This document shows positions 9,142 through 22,832 of a stretch of DNA of 64,000 bases, one piece after another. Position numbers and translations under genes: made by a program. Positions within the stretch are counted from its first letter, which is position 1. Every line of letters begins with the position of its first letter. The stretch spans positions 16,316-80,315 of the forward strand of contig NZ_BCWI01000017.1 of NCBI RefSeq assembly GCF_001592125.1. The letters run 5' to 3'. Origin of the DNA: Microbacterium hominis NBRC 15708. GTDB lineage: Bacteria > Actinomycetota > Actinomycetes > Actinomycetales > Microbacteriaceae. The notes under the pieces were generated by a model, which saw only the letters and a list, made by a program, of their open reading frames with translations, was not told the DNA's origin and searched no databases.

Positions 9142-9157
9142 GAGAGCGACCCCGGTC
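9134..9157. terminator. Bidirectional terminator between convergent genes
   Basis: GACCGGGG and CCCCGGTC form a perfect 8-bp stem with an 8-base loop. The right arm overlaps the stop codon of the leftward HAD gene (9156-9158), so the structure can end transcription from both the SDR operon and the HAD gene. Confidence 0.6.
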
Positions 9158-10013
9158 AGATCAGGCCGAGGCGGGCCAGCGCGTTGCCGACCCCGTCCTC
9201 GAGCACGCCGGTGGTGACCAGATCGGCCATCGCCTGCAGCTCGGGGTCGGCGCCGCCCATCGCGACGGCGGTGCCCACGACCTGGAACATCTCGACGTCG
9301 TTCCAGCTGTCACCGATGCCGACCGCGTCCGCGGCATCCATGCCGAGCACCTCCAGCACCTCGAGGATCGCCGCGCCCTTGTTGACGCCCTGCTGGCAGA
9401 TCTCGCCGTTCGAGCCCCCGGGCAGCGGGATCGATCCCGGGATGACGTGGAACTCGTCGCCGAGCTGCTCGGCCGCGCGCGACAGCGTGTCGCTCGCGGT
9501 GCTGAGGAACGTCGCCTTCACGACCGTGTCGAGGTCGACCTCGTCGAGCGGACGGTAGTGGTTCAGCAGGGCCAGATCCTCCGTCTCCGCCGCGTGCTCG
9601 CCGCGCGGGTCGACCGGCGGGTGGGCGCGCAGGAAGCGCTGCGCGTGCTCGAGCACGCCGGGGCTCACGTAGACGCTGCGATCGGTCTGCAGGAAGTAGT
9701 GCGCGCCCTGCTCCTCGAAGTAGGCGACCATCCGGTCCACGAGCGGACGGGGCATGAGGTGGGCCACGATCTGCTCGTCGCCGCGCACGGCGAACGCCCC
9801 GCCGTTGGTGATGGCGCCGTCCACCTCGATCTCGCGGACGCGGGGGTTGATGTCGCCGGCCGATCGTCCCGTGCAGAGGTAGACGAGGTGGCCGTTCGCG
9901 CGGGCGGTCGCGATGGCGACCGGCGTGGAGGGGGACATCCGGGCCCCGTGTTCGAGGATGGTCCCGTCGATGTCGATGAAGACGATCCGGCGGCGCGAAG
10001 GGGGAGGAGTCAC
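9156..10013 (-). CDS. HAD superfamily (Cof-type) sugar-phosphate phosphatase
   Basis: Cytoplasmic HAD hydrolase of 285 residues, subclass IIB (Cof/YidA-like). Motif I IDIDGTIL lies near residue 14, motif II is the Thr-containing CTGRS, and motif IV is GDSWNDVEMF. The cap domain lies between motifs II and III. These enzymes dephosphorylate small sugar phosphates or nucleotide-like metabolites. It is a clear paralogue of the HAD gene at 10695-11489, with matching GHLVxLxTGR and TNGGAFA segments. It follows the LysE gene by 22 bp and may be the last gene of the bgl operon. The GTG start at 10013 sits almost on top of a GGAGGGG, so the true start is slightly uncertain. Confidence 0.85.
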   Translation of the reverse strand: MTPPPSRRRIVFIDIDGTILEHGARMSPSTPVAIATARANGHLVYLCTGRSAGDINPRVREIEVDGAITNGGAFAVRGDEQIVAHLMPRPLVDRMVAYFEEQGAHYFLQTDRSVYVSPGVLEHAQRFLRAHPPVDPRGEHAAETEDLALLNHYRPLDEVDLDTVVKATFLSTASDTLSRAAEQLGDEFHVIPGSIPLPGGSNGEICQQGVNKGAAILEVLEVLGMDAADAVGIGDSWNDVEMFQVVGTAVAMGGADPELQAMADLVTTGVLEDGVGNALARLGLI

Positions 10014-10035
10014 CCCTCCATTGTCCCCGGATCCG

Positions 10036-10674
10036 TCAGTGCTTCGGGCCCGTCACCAGCAGGATGCCGCCCAGGCCGATCATGAGCCCACCGCCCGTCG
10101 CCGTCAGTCTCTCGATGCGCTTCGGCGAGCGGGCGAACCAGGCGCGCGCCGCGGCGGCGGCGAGCACCCAGATCGAGTCGGAGACGAGGGCGAGGACGGC
10201 GAACACGACGCCCAGCTCCATGAGCTGCAGCGGCACCGATCCGGCGTGCAGGTCGACGAACTGCGGGAGGACGGCGACGAAGAAGGCGATGGTCTTCGGG
10301 TTGGTGATGCCGACGACGAAGCCCTGCCAGAGCTGCCGGCCGTGGCCGGTGGGCAGCCGGGCCGGATCGGGAGCGCTCGCGGCATCCTTGCGGTGACGGA
10401 TGGCCTGGATGCCGAGGTACACGAGGTACAGCGAGCCCGCGATCTTCAGCACCGTGAACAGCACCACCGACTGCGCCACGACACCGCCCACCCCGACGGC
10501 GACGAGCGCGACGATCGGGATGAGCGCGAGGCTCACCCCGGCGACGCTCAGCAGCCCGCCGGTGCGTCCCAGCGCGAGGGTGCGACCGACGGAGAAGAGC
10601 ACCGCCGGGCCCGGGATGAGGATCAGGACGAGGGCGGCCAGCGTGAACGCCAGGAGGTTGTCGAACGGCACCAT
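10036..10674 (-). CDS. LysE/RhtB family translocator
   Basis: Inner-membrane exporter of 212 residues with about six hydrophobic helices. The N-terminal GPAVLFSVGRTLALGRTGGL region and the central TNPKTIAFFVAVLPQFVD segment are the family signatures. Members export amino acids, homoserine lactone or other small zwitterions; the substrate here is not determinable. There is no clear ribosome-binding site before ATG 10674. The 20-bp gap to the upstream HAD gene suggests cotranscription with the bgl operon, although there is no obvious functional link. Confidence 0.85.
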   Translation of the reverse strand: MVPFDNLLAFTLAALVLILIPGPAVLFSVGRTLALGRTGGLLSVAGVSLALIPIVALVAVGVGGVVAQSVVLFTVLKIAGSLYLVYLGIQAIRHRKDAASAPDPARLPTGHGRQLWQGFVVGITNPKTIAFFVAVLPQFVDLHAGSVPLQLMELGVVFAVLALVSDSIWVLAAAAARAWFARSPKRIERLTATGGGLMIGLGGILLVTGPKH

Positions 10675-10694
10675 GGCGTCAGTGTACGACCGCG

Positions 10695-15862
<5,168 letters not shown>

Positions 15863-15869
15863 GTGGAGA

Positions 15870-15875
15870 AGTCTA
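15870..15875 (-). promoter_or_regulatory. -10 box for leaderless bglG-type gene
   Basis: TAGACT on the minus strand ends 7 bases before the ATG at 15862. This TANNNT-N7-ATG layout places the transcription start at or next to the A of the start codon. Confidence 0.45.
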
Positions 15876-15920
15876 GAAGTCGCGCCGCCGACCGCTCCGA
15901 CGATTTCGTGGTTGTAAAGG

Positions 15921-15963
15921 TTTCATTACGTACTGAAAGTTCGAAAGCTTTCGCCTCTACTGT
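15921..15963 (+). promoter_or_regulatory. Promoter with two tandem palindromes before the peptide-import operon
   Basis: TTTCATTACGTACTGAAA (15921-15938) is a palindrome with one mismatched pair. CGAAAGCTTTCG (15942-15953) is perfect. Centres are 18 bp apart. A TANNNT box, TACTGT, lies at 15958-15963, about 79 bases before the binding-protein start, with CTGAAA as a weak -35. Both palindromes overlap the expected promoter core and may also affect the divergent antiterminator gene. Candidate regulators include the GbsR/MarR protein of the operon. Confidence 0.5.
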
Positions 15964-16041
15964 GTGGGTATCTCGCCGGTCCTGCTCCTCGCCGGTGAGG
16001 CGCAGCACCTCACCCGTCCCGCAACCCGCAATGAGGAAACC

Positions 16042-17628
16042 ATGAACAAGAGGCTCCTGGCCGCGGCGGCCACGGTCGTCGCCGCCGCCCTCGCACTGTC
16101 CGCCTGCAGTGCGACACCGTCCGATTCCGGCGCGGATCAGAAGAAGGAGATCCGCGTCGCCTCCACCGACCCGCAGCTGATCGTCCCGGGCCGCCAATCC
16201 GTCGCCTACGACGTGAACATGGCGGTGTGGGCGCCGCTCGCGTTCCTGAACTCCGACGGCTCGCTCGAGTACGTCCAGGCCCAGTCCATCGAGTCGCAGG
16301 ACGCCACGACCTGGACCGTCACCCTGCGCGAGGGCTGGACCTTCCAGGACGGCACCCCCGTGACGGCGCAGAGCTACGTCGACTCGTGGAACGCGGTGGC
16401 GTACGGTCCGAACGCGTTCGAGAACTCCGGACAGCTGGCCAACATCGTCGGCTACGCCGACCTCAACCCGGCATCCGGCACCCCGTCCACGACCGAGATG
16501 TCCGGGCTGAAGGTCGTCGACGACCTCACCTTCACGGTGACCCTCATCGGTCCCGACAGCCAGTTCCCGCTGCAGGTGACGCAGGCGCAGACCGCGATGT
16601 TCCCGATGCCCGCCTCGGCGTTCGCGGACTTCACCGCCTACAACACGCATCCGGTCGGCAACGGTCCCTTCCAGTTCGCGCAGGACTACGTCGAGAACGA
16701 GCCGATCGTCCTCGACGCCTACAGCGCCTACAAGGGCGACAAGCCCACGATCGACCGCATCACGTTCGTGCCCTACACCGACAGCGAGACCGCCTACACC
16801 GACGTCCTCGCCGGCAACCTCGACGTCGCGGGGGTCCCCGCCTCCAAGCTCACGCAGGCGTCGGCCGACTTCGGGCAGCGTCTGTACTCGTTCGAGGCGC
16901 CCGGCATCTCGTTCCTGGGCCTGCCCCTGTGGAACTCCGCCTACCAGGACGTGCGTGTGCGCGAGGCGATCTCCATGGCGATCGACCGCGAGGCGATCAT
17001 CGACGTGATCTACGGCGGCACGTACGCCCCGGCGACGGCGTGGACGCCGGCCATCGAGCCCGGCACGCCCACCGGGATCTGCGGCGACTACTGCTCCTTC
17101 GACCCCGAGGCGGCCAAGGCGCTGCTGGCCGAGGCCGGCGGGTTCTCGGGCCCGATGGAGATCTACTACCCCGGTGGCGGCGGACTGGACCCGCTCTACC
17201 AGGCGATCGCGAACCAGCTCCGACAGAACCTGGGGATCGACGCGACGGCCACCCCGAGCGCCGACTGGGCCGAGTTCCTGCAGAACCGCAACGACGAGAA
17301 CATCACCGGTCCGTTCTTCTCGCGGTGGGGCGCCCTCTACCCCAGCCAGCAGGCGACGCTGCGCGTCTTCTTCATCAAGGGCGGCGGCTGCACCAACTGC
17401 ATCCCCTGGTACAGCGACGAGGTCGCCTCGGCGATGACCGCCGCCGACGCCGATCTGTCCACCGACGGCTCCGCCTACGCCGCCGTGCAGCAGATCATCC
17501 AGAAGGAGTTCCCGGCGGTGCCGCTCTTCTTCGAGAAGTACTCCTACGTCACCTCCCCGCGCGTCGCACAGCTCGTCACCTCGCCGGTGGGCAACCCCAC
17601 CTACCGGTCGATCGTCCTCACCGAATGA
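16042..17628 (+). CDS. Peptide/oligopeptide ABC transporter substrate-binding lipoprotein
   Basis: Extracellular lipoprotein of 528 residues, SBP family 5 (OppA/DppA fold). A signal peptide ends in lipobox LSAC (Cys22). The body has the typical DGTPVTAQSYVDSWN motif and the ending that follows AVPLFFEKYSY. It captures peptides, or sometimes nickel, heme or opines, for the downstream permeases. ATG 16042 has GAGGAAAC just upstream; the open frame from 15964 is promoter DNA. A 14-bp hairpin (17635-17668) follows its stop before the peptidase gene, probably favouring higher levels of this protein. Confidence 0.9.
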   Translation: MNKRLLAAAATVVAAALALSACSATPSDSGADQKKEIRVASTDPQLIVPGRQSVAYDVNMAVWAPLAFLNSDGSLEYVQAQSIESQDATTWTVTLREGWTFQDGTPVTAQSYVDSWNAVAYGPNAFENSGQLANIVGYADLNPASGTPSTTEMSGLKVVDDLTFTVTLIGPDSQFPLQVTQAQTAMFPMPASAFADFTAYNTHPVGNGPFQFAQDYVENEPIVLDAYSAYKGDKPTIDRITFVPYTDSETAYTDVLAGNLDVAGVPASKLTQASADFGQRLYSFEAPGISFLGLPLWNSAYQDVRVREAISMAIDREAIIDVIYGGTYAPATAWTPAIEPGTPTGICGDYCSFDPEAAKALLAEAGGFSGPMEIYYPGGGGLDPLYQAIANQLRQNLGIDATATPSADWAEFLQNRNDENITGPFFSRWGALYPSQQATLRVFFIKGGGCTNCIPWYSDEVASAMTAADADLSTDGSAYAAVQQIIQKEFPAVPLFFEKYSYVTSPRVAQLVTSPVGNPTYRSIVLTE

Positions 17629-17634
17629 CGGTCG

Positions 17635-17668
17635 GGGTGCGGAGCGTCCCGCCCGACGCTCCGCACCC
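17635..17668 (+). other. Long hairpin after peptide-binding-protein gene
   Basis: GGGTGCGGAGCGTC and GACGCTCCGCACCC form a perfect 14-bp stem with a 6-base loop, 6 bases after the stop codon. No U-tract is present and the operon continues. The layout matches the hairpin after the sugar-binding-protein gene at 26982-27012. Confidence 0.6.
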
Positions 17669-17731
17669 GCCCCGGCCGCACCCGCCCTCGACCCCCCCGC
17701 GGGGCCGTTCCAGTTCCAGACGAGAGCGCTC

Positions 17732-19075
17732 ATGACCTTCCTCCCCGCCGCCGCTCCCGGTGCCGCCGACGCGATCGACGGCTTCCCCACCGTCGACGCG
17801 CTGCGCGCCGATCTGCAGGAGCTGTGCCGAGCGCATCCCGACCGGGCGACGGCATCGGTCATCGGACACTCGCGCGAGGGTGCGCCCATCGACGTGATCA
17901 CCATCGGCGACGGGCCGGCGCAGGTCGTGGTCGCGGCCGGCGTGCACCCCAACGAGCCGATCGGCTTCCGCACCGTCCAGCGGCTCGCCCGCCTGCTGCT
18001 CACCGAGCCCGAGCACTCCCGCGGCGCGACGTGGCATCTCGTCCCGTGCGCCGACCCCGACGGCACGCGGCTCAACGAGGGCTGGTTCGCCCCGCCGCTT
18101 CGCCGGGCGGACTACTACCGCGGCTTCTACCGGCCGGCGCCGTCCGAGCAGGTGGAGTGGTCGTTCCCGTTCGCCTACCGCGGGGCGCGCTTCGACGCCC
18201 CGATCCCCGAGACGCTCGCCCTGATGGGGCTGTTCGACCGCGTCCGGCCGGACGTGTTCGTCGGCCTGCACAACGGCGAGTTCGGCGGCGTCTACTTCTA
18301 CACCAACGACGCCGACCCCGCGCTCGCCCGCGAGCTCAGCGCGATCCCCGCCGCGTTCGGGCTGCCGCTGGACGTCGGAGAGCCCGAGTTCGACGGACTG
18401 ACGCCGCTGGCCGACGCCGTCTTCCGGGCACCGCTGACGCGCGAGCTGATCGATCACCGCCTCGCGTCCGGCCTCGGCCTCGACGCCCGCGCGGGCGGGG
18501 CGGGCACCGCCGACTACCTCGAGCGCTACGGGACGACCACGATGATCGCCGAGCTGCCCTACTGGATCCACCCGGACGCCGCCGACACGACCGCCACCGA
18601 CCTCGCCTACCGCGAGGTGCTGCGCACGAAGGCCGACCACCTCGACGAACTGCACGCGCTGCTGACGGGCACCCTCGACGCGGTGCGCCCGCTGCTGACG
18701 ATCGACTCGCCGTTCCTGCGCGCCAGCGAGGCGTTCGCGCCGGGCATGGGCGCGGTCGCCGTCGCCGAGCGGCGACGGTCGGCGGCGGCCGCCGCGGATC
18801 GTCCCGCCACCGTCGCGGAGGTCTTCGGCAACACCGAGGTCGTGCGCACCTTCCGGCTGCGTTTCGCCGGCATCCTGCGTCGCGCGCTGGATGCCGAGGT
18901 GCACGCCGGCACGGCCGCCGCCGACCTCCGCCGCGCGCGCGACGCCCTCGCGGCGCAGTGGGAGCGGTGGCTCGCCGAGGACCCGCACGCCGACCTGCCG
19001 CCCGTTCCGGTCGAGGCCCTCGTCGGGGTGCAGCTCGCGGCGCTGTTCGCAACGGTCCGGCGGAGGCTCGCATGA
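17732..19075 (+). CDS. M14 family zinc metallopeptidase (carboxypeptidase-like)
   Basis: Cytoplasmic protein of 447 residues with no signal peptide. The M14 zinc ligands are visible as HPNE (His72, Glu75) and His180 in GLHNGEFGG; Glu274 in MIAELPYW is the likely catalytic base. A helical C-terminal tail of about 130 residues is not part of the usual domain. It probably trims imported peptides or peptide-like conjugates from the C terminus. It lies within the ABC importer operon and its stop overlaps the permease start (ATGA at 19072). The substrate is unknown. Confidence 0.8.
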   Translation: MTFLPAAAPGAADAIDGFPTVDALRADLQELCRAHPDRATASVIGHSREGAPIDVITIGDGPAQVVVAAGVHPNEPIGFRTVQRLARLLLTEPEHSRGATWHLVPCADPDGTRLNEGWFAPPLRRADYYRGFYRPAPSEQVEWSFPFAYRGARFDAPIPETLALMGLFDRVRPDVFVGLHNGEFGGVYFYTNDADPALARELSAIPAAFGLPLDVGEPEFDGLTPLADAVFRAPLTRELIDHRLASGLGLDARAGGAGTADYLERYGTTTMIAELPYWIHPDAADTTATDLAYREVLRTKADHLDELHALLTGTLDAVRPLLTIDSPFLRASEAFAPGMGAVAVAERRRSAAAAADRPATVAEVFGNTEVVRTFRLRFAGILRRALDAEVHAGTAAADLRRARDALAAQWERWLAEDPHADLPPVPVEALVGVQLAALFATVRRRLA

Positions 19076-20004
19076 TCGGCGCGCGGCGCATCGGGGGACG
19101 CCTGGCGGAGTTCGTCATCGTCGTCATCGGCGTCACCTTCATCATCTACGCCACCGTGTGGGCCCTGCCGGGCGATCCGATCGCCGCCCTCGGCGGAGAC
19201 CGGCCCCTCCCGGCGAACGTCGTCGCCCAGCTGCGGGCGCAGTTCCACCTCGACGAGCCGCTCTGGCAGCAGTACCTGCGCTACCTGGGCGGGCTGTTCT
19301 CCGGAGATCTGGGCACGACCTTCAGCGGTGTGCCGGTCGCGGATCGGATGGCGTCGCGGTGGCCGGTCACGATCACGCTCGCGCTGACGGCGTGGGTGAT
19401 CGAAGTCGTGCTCGGCGTCGCCCTCGGCCTGCTCTCGGGTCTGCGCCGCGACAGCGCGATCGACCGCACGGTGCTCTTCGGGACGATCCTCGCGACGTCG
19501 ATCCCCGTGTTCGTGGTGGCCGTGACCGCGCAGCTGGTCTTCGGACTGCAGCTCGGCTGGTTCCCCATCGCGGGCACCGATGCGGGATGGCCGGCGGCCT
19601 ACCTCCTGCCGGCGCTGGTCATCGCCCTCTTCGGTCTCGCCTCGATCACCCGGCTCATGCGCGGCAGCGTCGTCGACTCGATGGACTCCGACTTCGTGCG
19701 CACCCTGCGGGCCAAGGGCATGCCCCGCCGCCGCATCGTCGGACTGCACGTCATGCGCAACTCGGTGGCGCCCGTGCTGACGTTCGTCGCGATCGACCTC
19801 GGGTTCCTCCTGGGCGGCGCCGTCGTGGTGGAGGGCATCTTCAACCTCCCCGGGATCGGACAGCTCCTCTTCGGCGCCATCCGCACGCACGAGGGACCGA
19901 CGATCGTGGGGGTCGGCACGACGCTGATCCTCATCTTCCTCGTGCTGAACGTGCTCGTCGATCTCCTGAACGCGTTGCTCGACCCCCGGAGCCGTCATGA
20001 CTGA
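19072..20004 (+). CDS. Peptide ABC transporter permease, DppB/OppB type
   Basis: Inner-membrane permease of 310 residues. N-terminal helix, LPGDPIAALGG segment, then the family-typical LDEPLWQQYLRYLGGLFSGDLG-like region and a cytoplasmic coupling loop (DFVRTLRAKGMPRRRI). The last part, GIFNLPGIGQLL, is conserved in DppB. It pairs with the permease that follows (8-bp overlap) and with the upstream binding lipoprotein. ATG 19072 lies within the stop of the peptidase gene, giving tight coupling. Confidence 0.92.
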   Translation: MIGARRIGGRLAEFVIVVIGVTFIIYATVWALPGDPIAALGGDRPLPANVVAQLRAQFHLDEPLWQQYLRYLGGLFSGDLGTTFSGVPVADRMASRWPVTITLALTAWVIEVVLGVALGLLSGLRRDSAIDRTVLFGTILATSIPVFVVAVTAQLVFGLQLGWFPIAGTDAGWPAAYLLPALVIALFGLASITRLMRGSVVDSMDSDFVRTLRAKGMPRRRIVGLHVMRNSVAPVLTFVAIDLGFLLGGAVVVEGIFNLPGIGQLLFGAIRTHEGPTIVGVGTTLILIFLVLNVLVDLLNALLDPRSRHD

Positions 20005-20887
20005 GACCGCTGTGACCGCCCTCGAGCACATCACCGTCCGCCGCGGCGTGTGGATGAGCCTGCGCCGTCGCGTCCTGTTCTGGCTCAGCGCCACGATCCT
20101 CGCGGTGCTCGCGCTCGTCTCGCTGTTCCCGTCGGTCATCGGCGGGCTCTTCGGCCAGCCCGACCCCCGCGCGTGCACGCTGCGCGACAGCGCCCAGCCG
20201 CCGAGCGCCGCGCACGTGTTCGGCACCGACCTGCAGGGCTGCGACGTCTACGCCAACGTGATCCACGGCACCCGCACCTCGCTGTTCATCGGCCTGACCG
20301 CGACGGTCATCGCGCTGGTCATCGCGATCGTCGTCGGCACCGTCGCGGCCTACTACGGCGGCATCGCCGACGCGGTCATCTCCCGCCTGACCGACGTCTT
20401 CCTCGGCTTCCCCTTCATCCTCGGCGCGATCATCGTGCTCAACAGCGTGGGGGAGCGCACGCCGCTCGTGGTCGCCGTGGTGCTCGCGGTGTTCAGCTGG
20501 CCGACGCTCGCGCGGCTCGTGCGCACCTCCGTGCGCACCGTGCGGCGGACGGACTACGTCAGTGCGGCACGCGCGATGGGCATCTCCCACACCCGGACGC
20601 TCCTCACGCATGTAGTCCCCAACGCGCTGGGCCCGGTGCTCGCGATCACGGCGACGATGGTGGGCAGCATCATCGTCGCCGAGTCGACCCTCACCTTCCT
20701 CGGCGTGGGCCTGCGCGCGCCGTCGATCTCGTGGGGGCTGCAGATGGCGAACGCCCAGTCGTACTTCGGCACCTCCCCGCACATGCTCTTCTTCCCCGCT
20801 CTCTTCCTGAGCGTGACCGTCTTCGCGCTCATCACCCTCGGCGACATCCTCCGCGATGCGCTCGACCCGAAAGGACGTCGTCTGTGA
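19997..20887 (+). CDS. Peptide ABC transporter permease, DppC/OppC type
   Basis: Second inner-membrane permease, 296 residues. The periplasmic FGTDLQGCDVYANVIHGTRTS-like region and the coupling loop DYVSAARAMGISHTRTLLTHV are characteristic of DppC. Six hydrophobic segments are visible. It overlaps the end of the first permease by 8 bp, and its own stop overlaps the GTG of the serine hydrolase gene. It forms the translocation pore with the DppB-like subunit. Confidence 0.92.
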   Translation: MTETAVTALEHITVRRGVWMSLRRRVLFWLSATILAVLALVSLFPSVIGGLFGQPDPRACTLRDSAQPPSAAHVFGTDLQGCDVYANVIHGTRTSLFIGLTATVIALVIAIVVGTVAAYYGGIADAVISRLTDVFLGFPFILGAIIVLNSVGERTPLVVAVVLAVFSWPTLARLVRTSVRTVRRTDYVSAARAMGISHTRTLLTHVVPNALGPVLAITATMVGSIIVAESTLTFLGVGLRAPSISWGLQMANAQSYFGTSPHMLFFPALFLSVTVFALITLGDILRDALDPKGRRL

Positions 20888-22320
20888 CCGCCTCCGCCTC
20901 CCCCTCCGACGACGAGACCGCCGCACGTCGACGCCGAGCCGTCGAGGATGCCGCGCGCTACGCGGCCCGGTGGTTCGCCTTCCTCGGCGCCCAGCGGGAG
21001 GTGCCCGGCATCCAGGCCGCCATCCGCGTCGACGGCGAGCTCGTCCTCGACTTCGCGTGGGGCCGTGCCGACGTCGCGAGCGGAACCCCGCTCACCGGCG
21101 CGCACCTGTTCCGCATCGCGTCGCACTCCAAGACCTTCACCGCGACGGCGGTGCTCCAGCTCGCCGAACGCGGTGATCTCCGTCTCGACGACACCGTGGC
21201 CGCCTGGGTGCCCGAGCTCGTCGACACCGAGCTCTCGGCGGTGACCCTCCGCGAGCTGCTCGCGCATCAGGGCGGTGTCGTCCGCGACGGACGCGACGCC
21301 GACTACTGGCAGCGCGGCGGGCCCTTCCCGGATCGTGCGCGCCTGGTCGAGATCTGCCGCGCGGAGGGGCGGGTGTTCGCGCGCAACGAGTTCTTCAAGT
21401 ACTCCAACATCGCGTACGGGCTGCTGGGGCTCGTCATCGAGGCGGCATCCGGCGTGGACTACGACGCGTACACCCGCACGCACATCTGCGCCCCGCTGGG
21501 GCTCGTGCGCTCGGGGTCGGACTGGCAGGGCGCCCGCGAGAGCGAGTACGCCGCGGGTCACACGGCGCGACTGGCCGACGGCGAGCGTCGCGTGATCGGT
21601 CACGTCGACACGCGTGCGCTCGCCGCCGCGACGGGCTGGTACTCGACGGCCGCGGAGACCACCGCCTACATCGCCGCCCACGCGCTCGGCGACGATCGCC
21701 TCCTCGTTGACGACAGCAAGCGCCAGGCCCAGCACGCGCACTCACGCATCGACATCGCGGGCGTGACGCGGGACTACGGCCTCGGCTTCGAACTGCACAC
21801 CCTCGGCGGACGCCGCCTCGTCGGACACAGCGGCGGCTACCCGGGGCACATCACGCGCACCTGGCTGGATGCCGAGGACGGGATCGCCGTCAGCGTCTTC
21901 ACCAACGCCATCGACGGCCCGGCCGACCTGCTGGCCACCGGGGCGATGGCGATCATCCGGCTCGCCCTGACCCACGCGGATGCCGATGCGCGCGGCGATC
22001 TGCCGGAGGAGCGGTTCGCGAGCCTGTGGAGCGTGCTCGACATCGCCCACCTGGGGGGCGCCACCTTCGCGCTGCACCCGGCCGCGGACGACCCGGCGCG
22101 CGCGGCCGAGAAGATCGAGGTCGACGCGTCCGGACGCATGCACCAGGCGCGCCGCGACGGCTTCGGCGCGACCGGCGAGCCGATCGAGGTGGCGAAGGCG
22201 CCCGGCGGTGGGGTGGAATCGATCGTGTGGAGCGGCATGACGATGTGGCCCCAGGCCGTGTTCGAGGCGGCCATGGCGCTCCCGGAGCCGGGGACGGTAT
22301 TGGAGAGGATGTCGCTATGA
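20884..22320 (+). CDS. Serine hydrolase, beta-lactamase/D-aminopeptidase (S12) fold
   Basis: 478-residue SxxK enzyme. Ser80-His-Ser-Lys83 holds the nucleophile and general base, YSN begins at residue 173, and His315-Ser-Gly-Gly forms the third motif. There is no signal peptide, so it acts in the cytoplasm on imported substrate. Such proteins include D-aminopeptidases, esterases and beta-lactam-like hydrolases. Its place with a peptide importer and an M14 peptidase suggests hydrolysis of peptides carrying D-residues, amides or esters. The GTG start overlaps the permease stop (GTGA). A C-terminal domain of about 110 residues has no clear match. Confidence 0.82.
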   Translation: MTASASPSDDETAARRRRAVEDAARYAARWFAFLGAQREVPGIQAAIRVDGELVLDFAWGRADVASGTPLTGAHLFRIASHSKTFTATAVLQLAERGDLRLDDTVAAWVPELVDTELSAVTLRELLAHQGGVVRDGRDADYWQRGGPFPDRARLVEICRAEGRVFARNEFFKYSNIAYGLLGLVIEAASGVDYDAYTRTHICAPLGLVRSGSDWQGARESEYAAGHTARLADGERRVIGHVDTRALAAATGWYSTAAETTAYIAAHALGDDRLLVDDSKRQAQHAHSRIDIAGVTRDYGLGFELHTLGGRRLVGHSGGYPGHITRTWLDAEDGIAVSVFTNAIDGPADLLATGAMAIIRLALTHADADARGDLPEERFASLWSVLDIAHLGGATFALHPAADDPARAAEKIEVDASGRMHQARRDGFGATGEPIEVAKAPGGGVESIVWSGMTMWPQAVFEAAMALPEPGTVLERMSL

Positions 22321-22832
22321 GCGAGGAGACCGACCGTCAGGCGGAGCAGCTGAGCGAAGAGGCGCGCACGTTCGTCGAGGACTTCGCCTTCTCGTGGGGC
22401 GCGGCGGGCAACCCGCGGATGGACGGGCGGGTGCTCGGCCTGCTGCTCATCGTCGACCGACCGTTCCTGTCCTCCGCACAGATCGCCGAGATGCTCGGGG
22501 CGAGCGCCGGGGCCGTCTCGATGTCCACACGCGCCCTCGTGAGCCTCGGCTTCCTGAAGCCGCACTCGCTGCCCGGCGATCGCAACCGCTACTTCCGCGT
22601 CGAGGAGGATGTCTGGGGCAGCTTCCTCGCCGGGGAGCGCGACTACGCGCGGCGGGTCACCTCGACCATCGAGTACGGTCTCGACATCCTCCCCGATGCC
22701 GCCTCCGGACCCCGCACGCGCCTGCAGAACGCGCGACGCTACATGATCTGGCTGATGGGCTACCACCGCAAGATGCTCGCCGACTGGCAGGCGTACCGCG
22801 ACGCCGACATCGACGAGGACGTCGCGCCGTGA
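22317..22832 (+). CDS. GbsR/MarR-family transcriptional regulator
   Basis: 171-residue winged-helix protein. The N-terminal FVEDFAFSWGAAGNPRMDGRVLG-like region and SSAQIAEMLGASAGAVSMSTRAL recognition helix are typical of the GbsR branch of MarR regulators; RNRYFRVEED forms the wing. The C-terminal helices serve for dimerisation. It is embedded in the peptide operon with 4-bp overlaps on both sides, so it is made with the proteins it probably controls. The tandem palindromes at 15921-15953 are the obvious candidate sites. Confidence 0.85.
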   Translation: MSEETDRQAEQLSEEARTFVEDFAFSWGAAGNPRMDGRVLGLLLIVDRPFLSSAQIAEMLGASAGAVSMSTRALVSLGFLKPHSLPGDRNRYFRVEEDVWGSFLAGERDYARRVTSTIEYGLDILPDAASGPRTRLQNARRYMIWLMGYHRKMLADWQAYRDADIDEDVAP

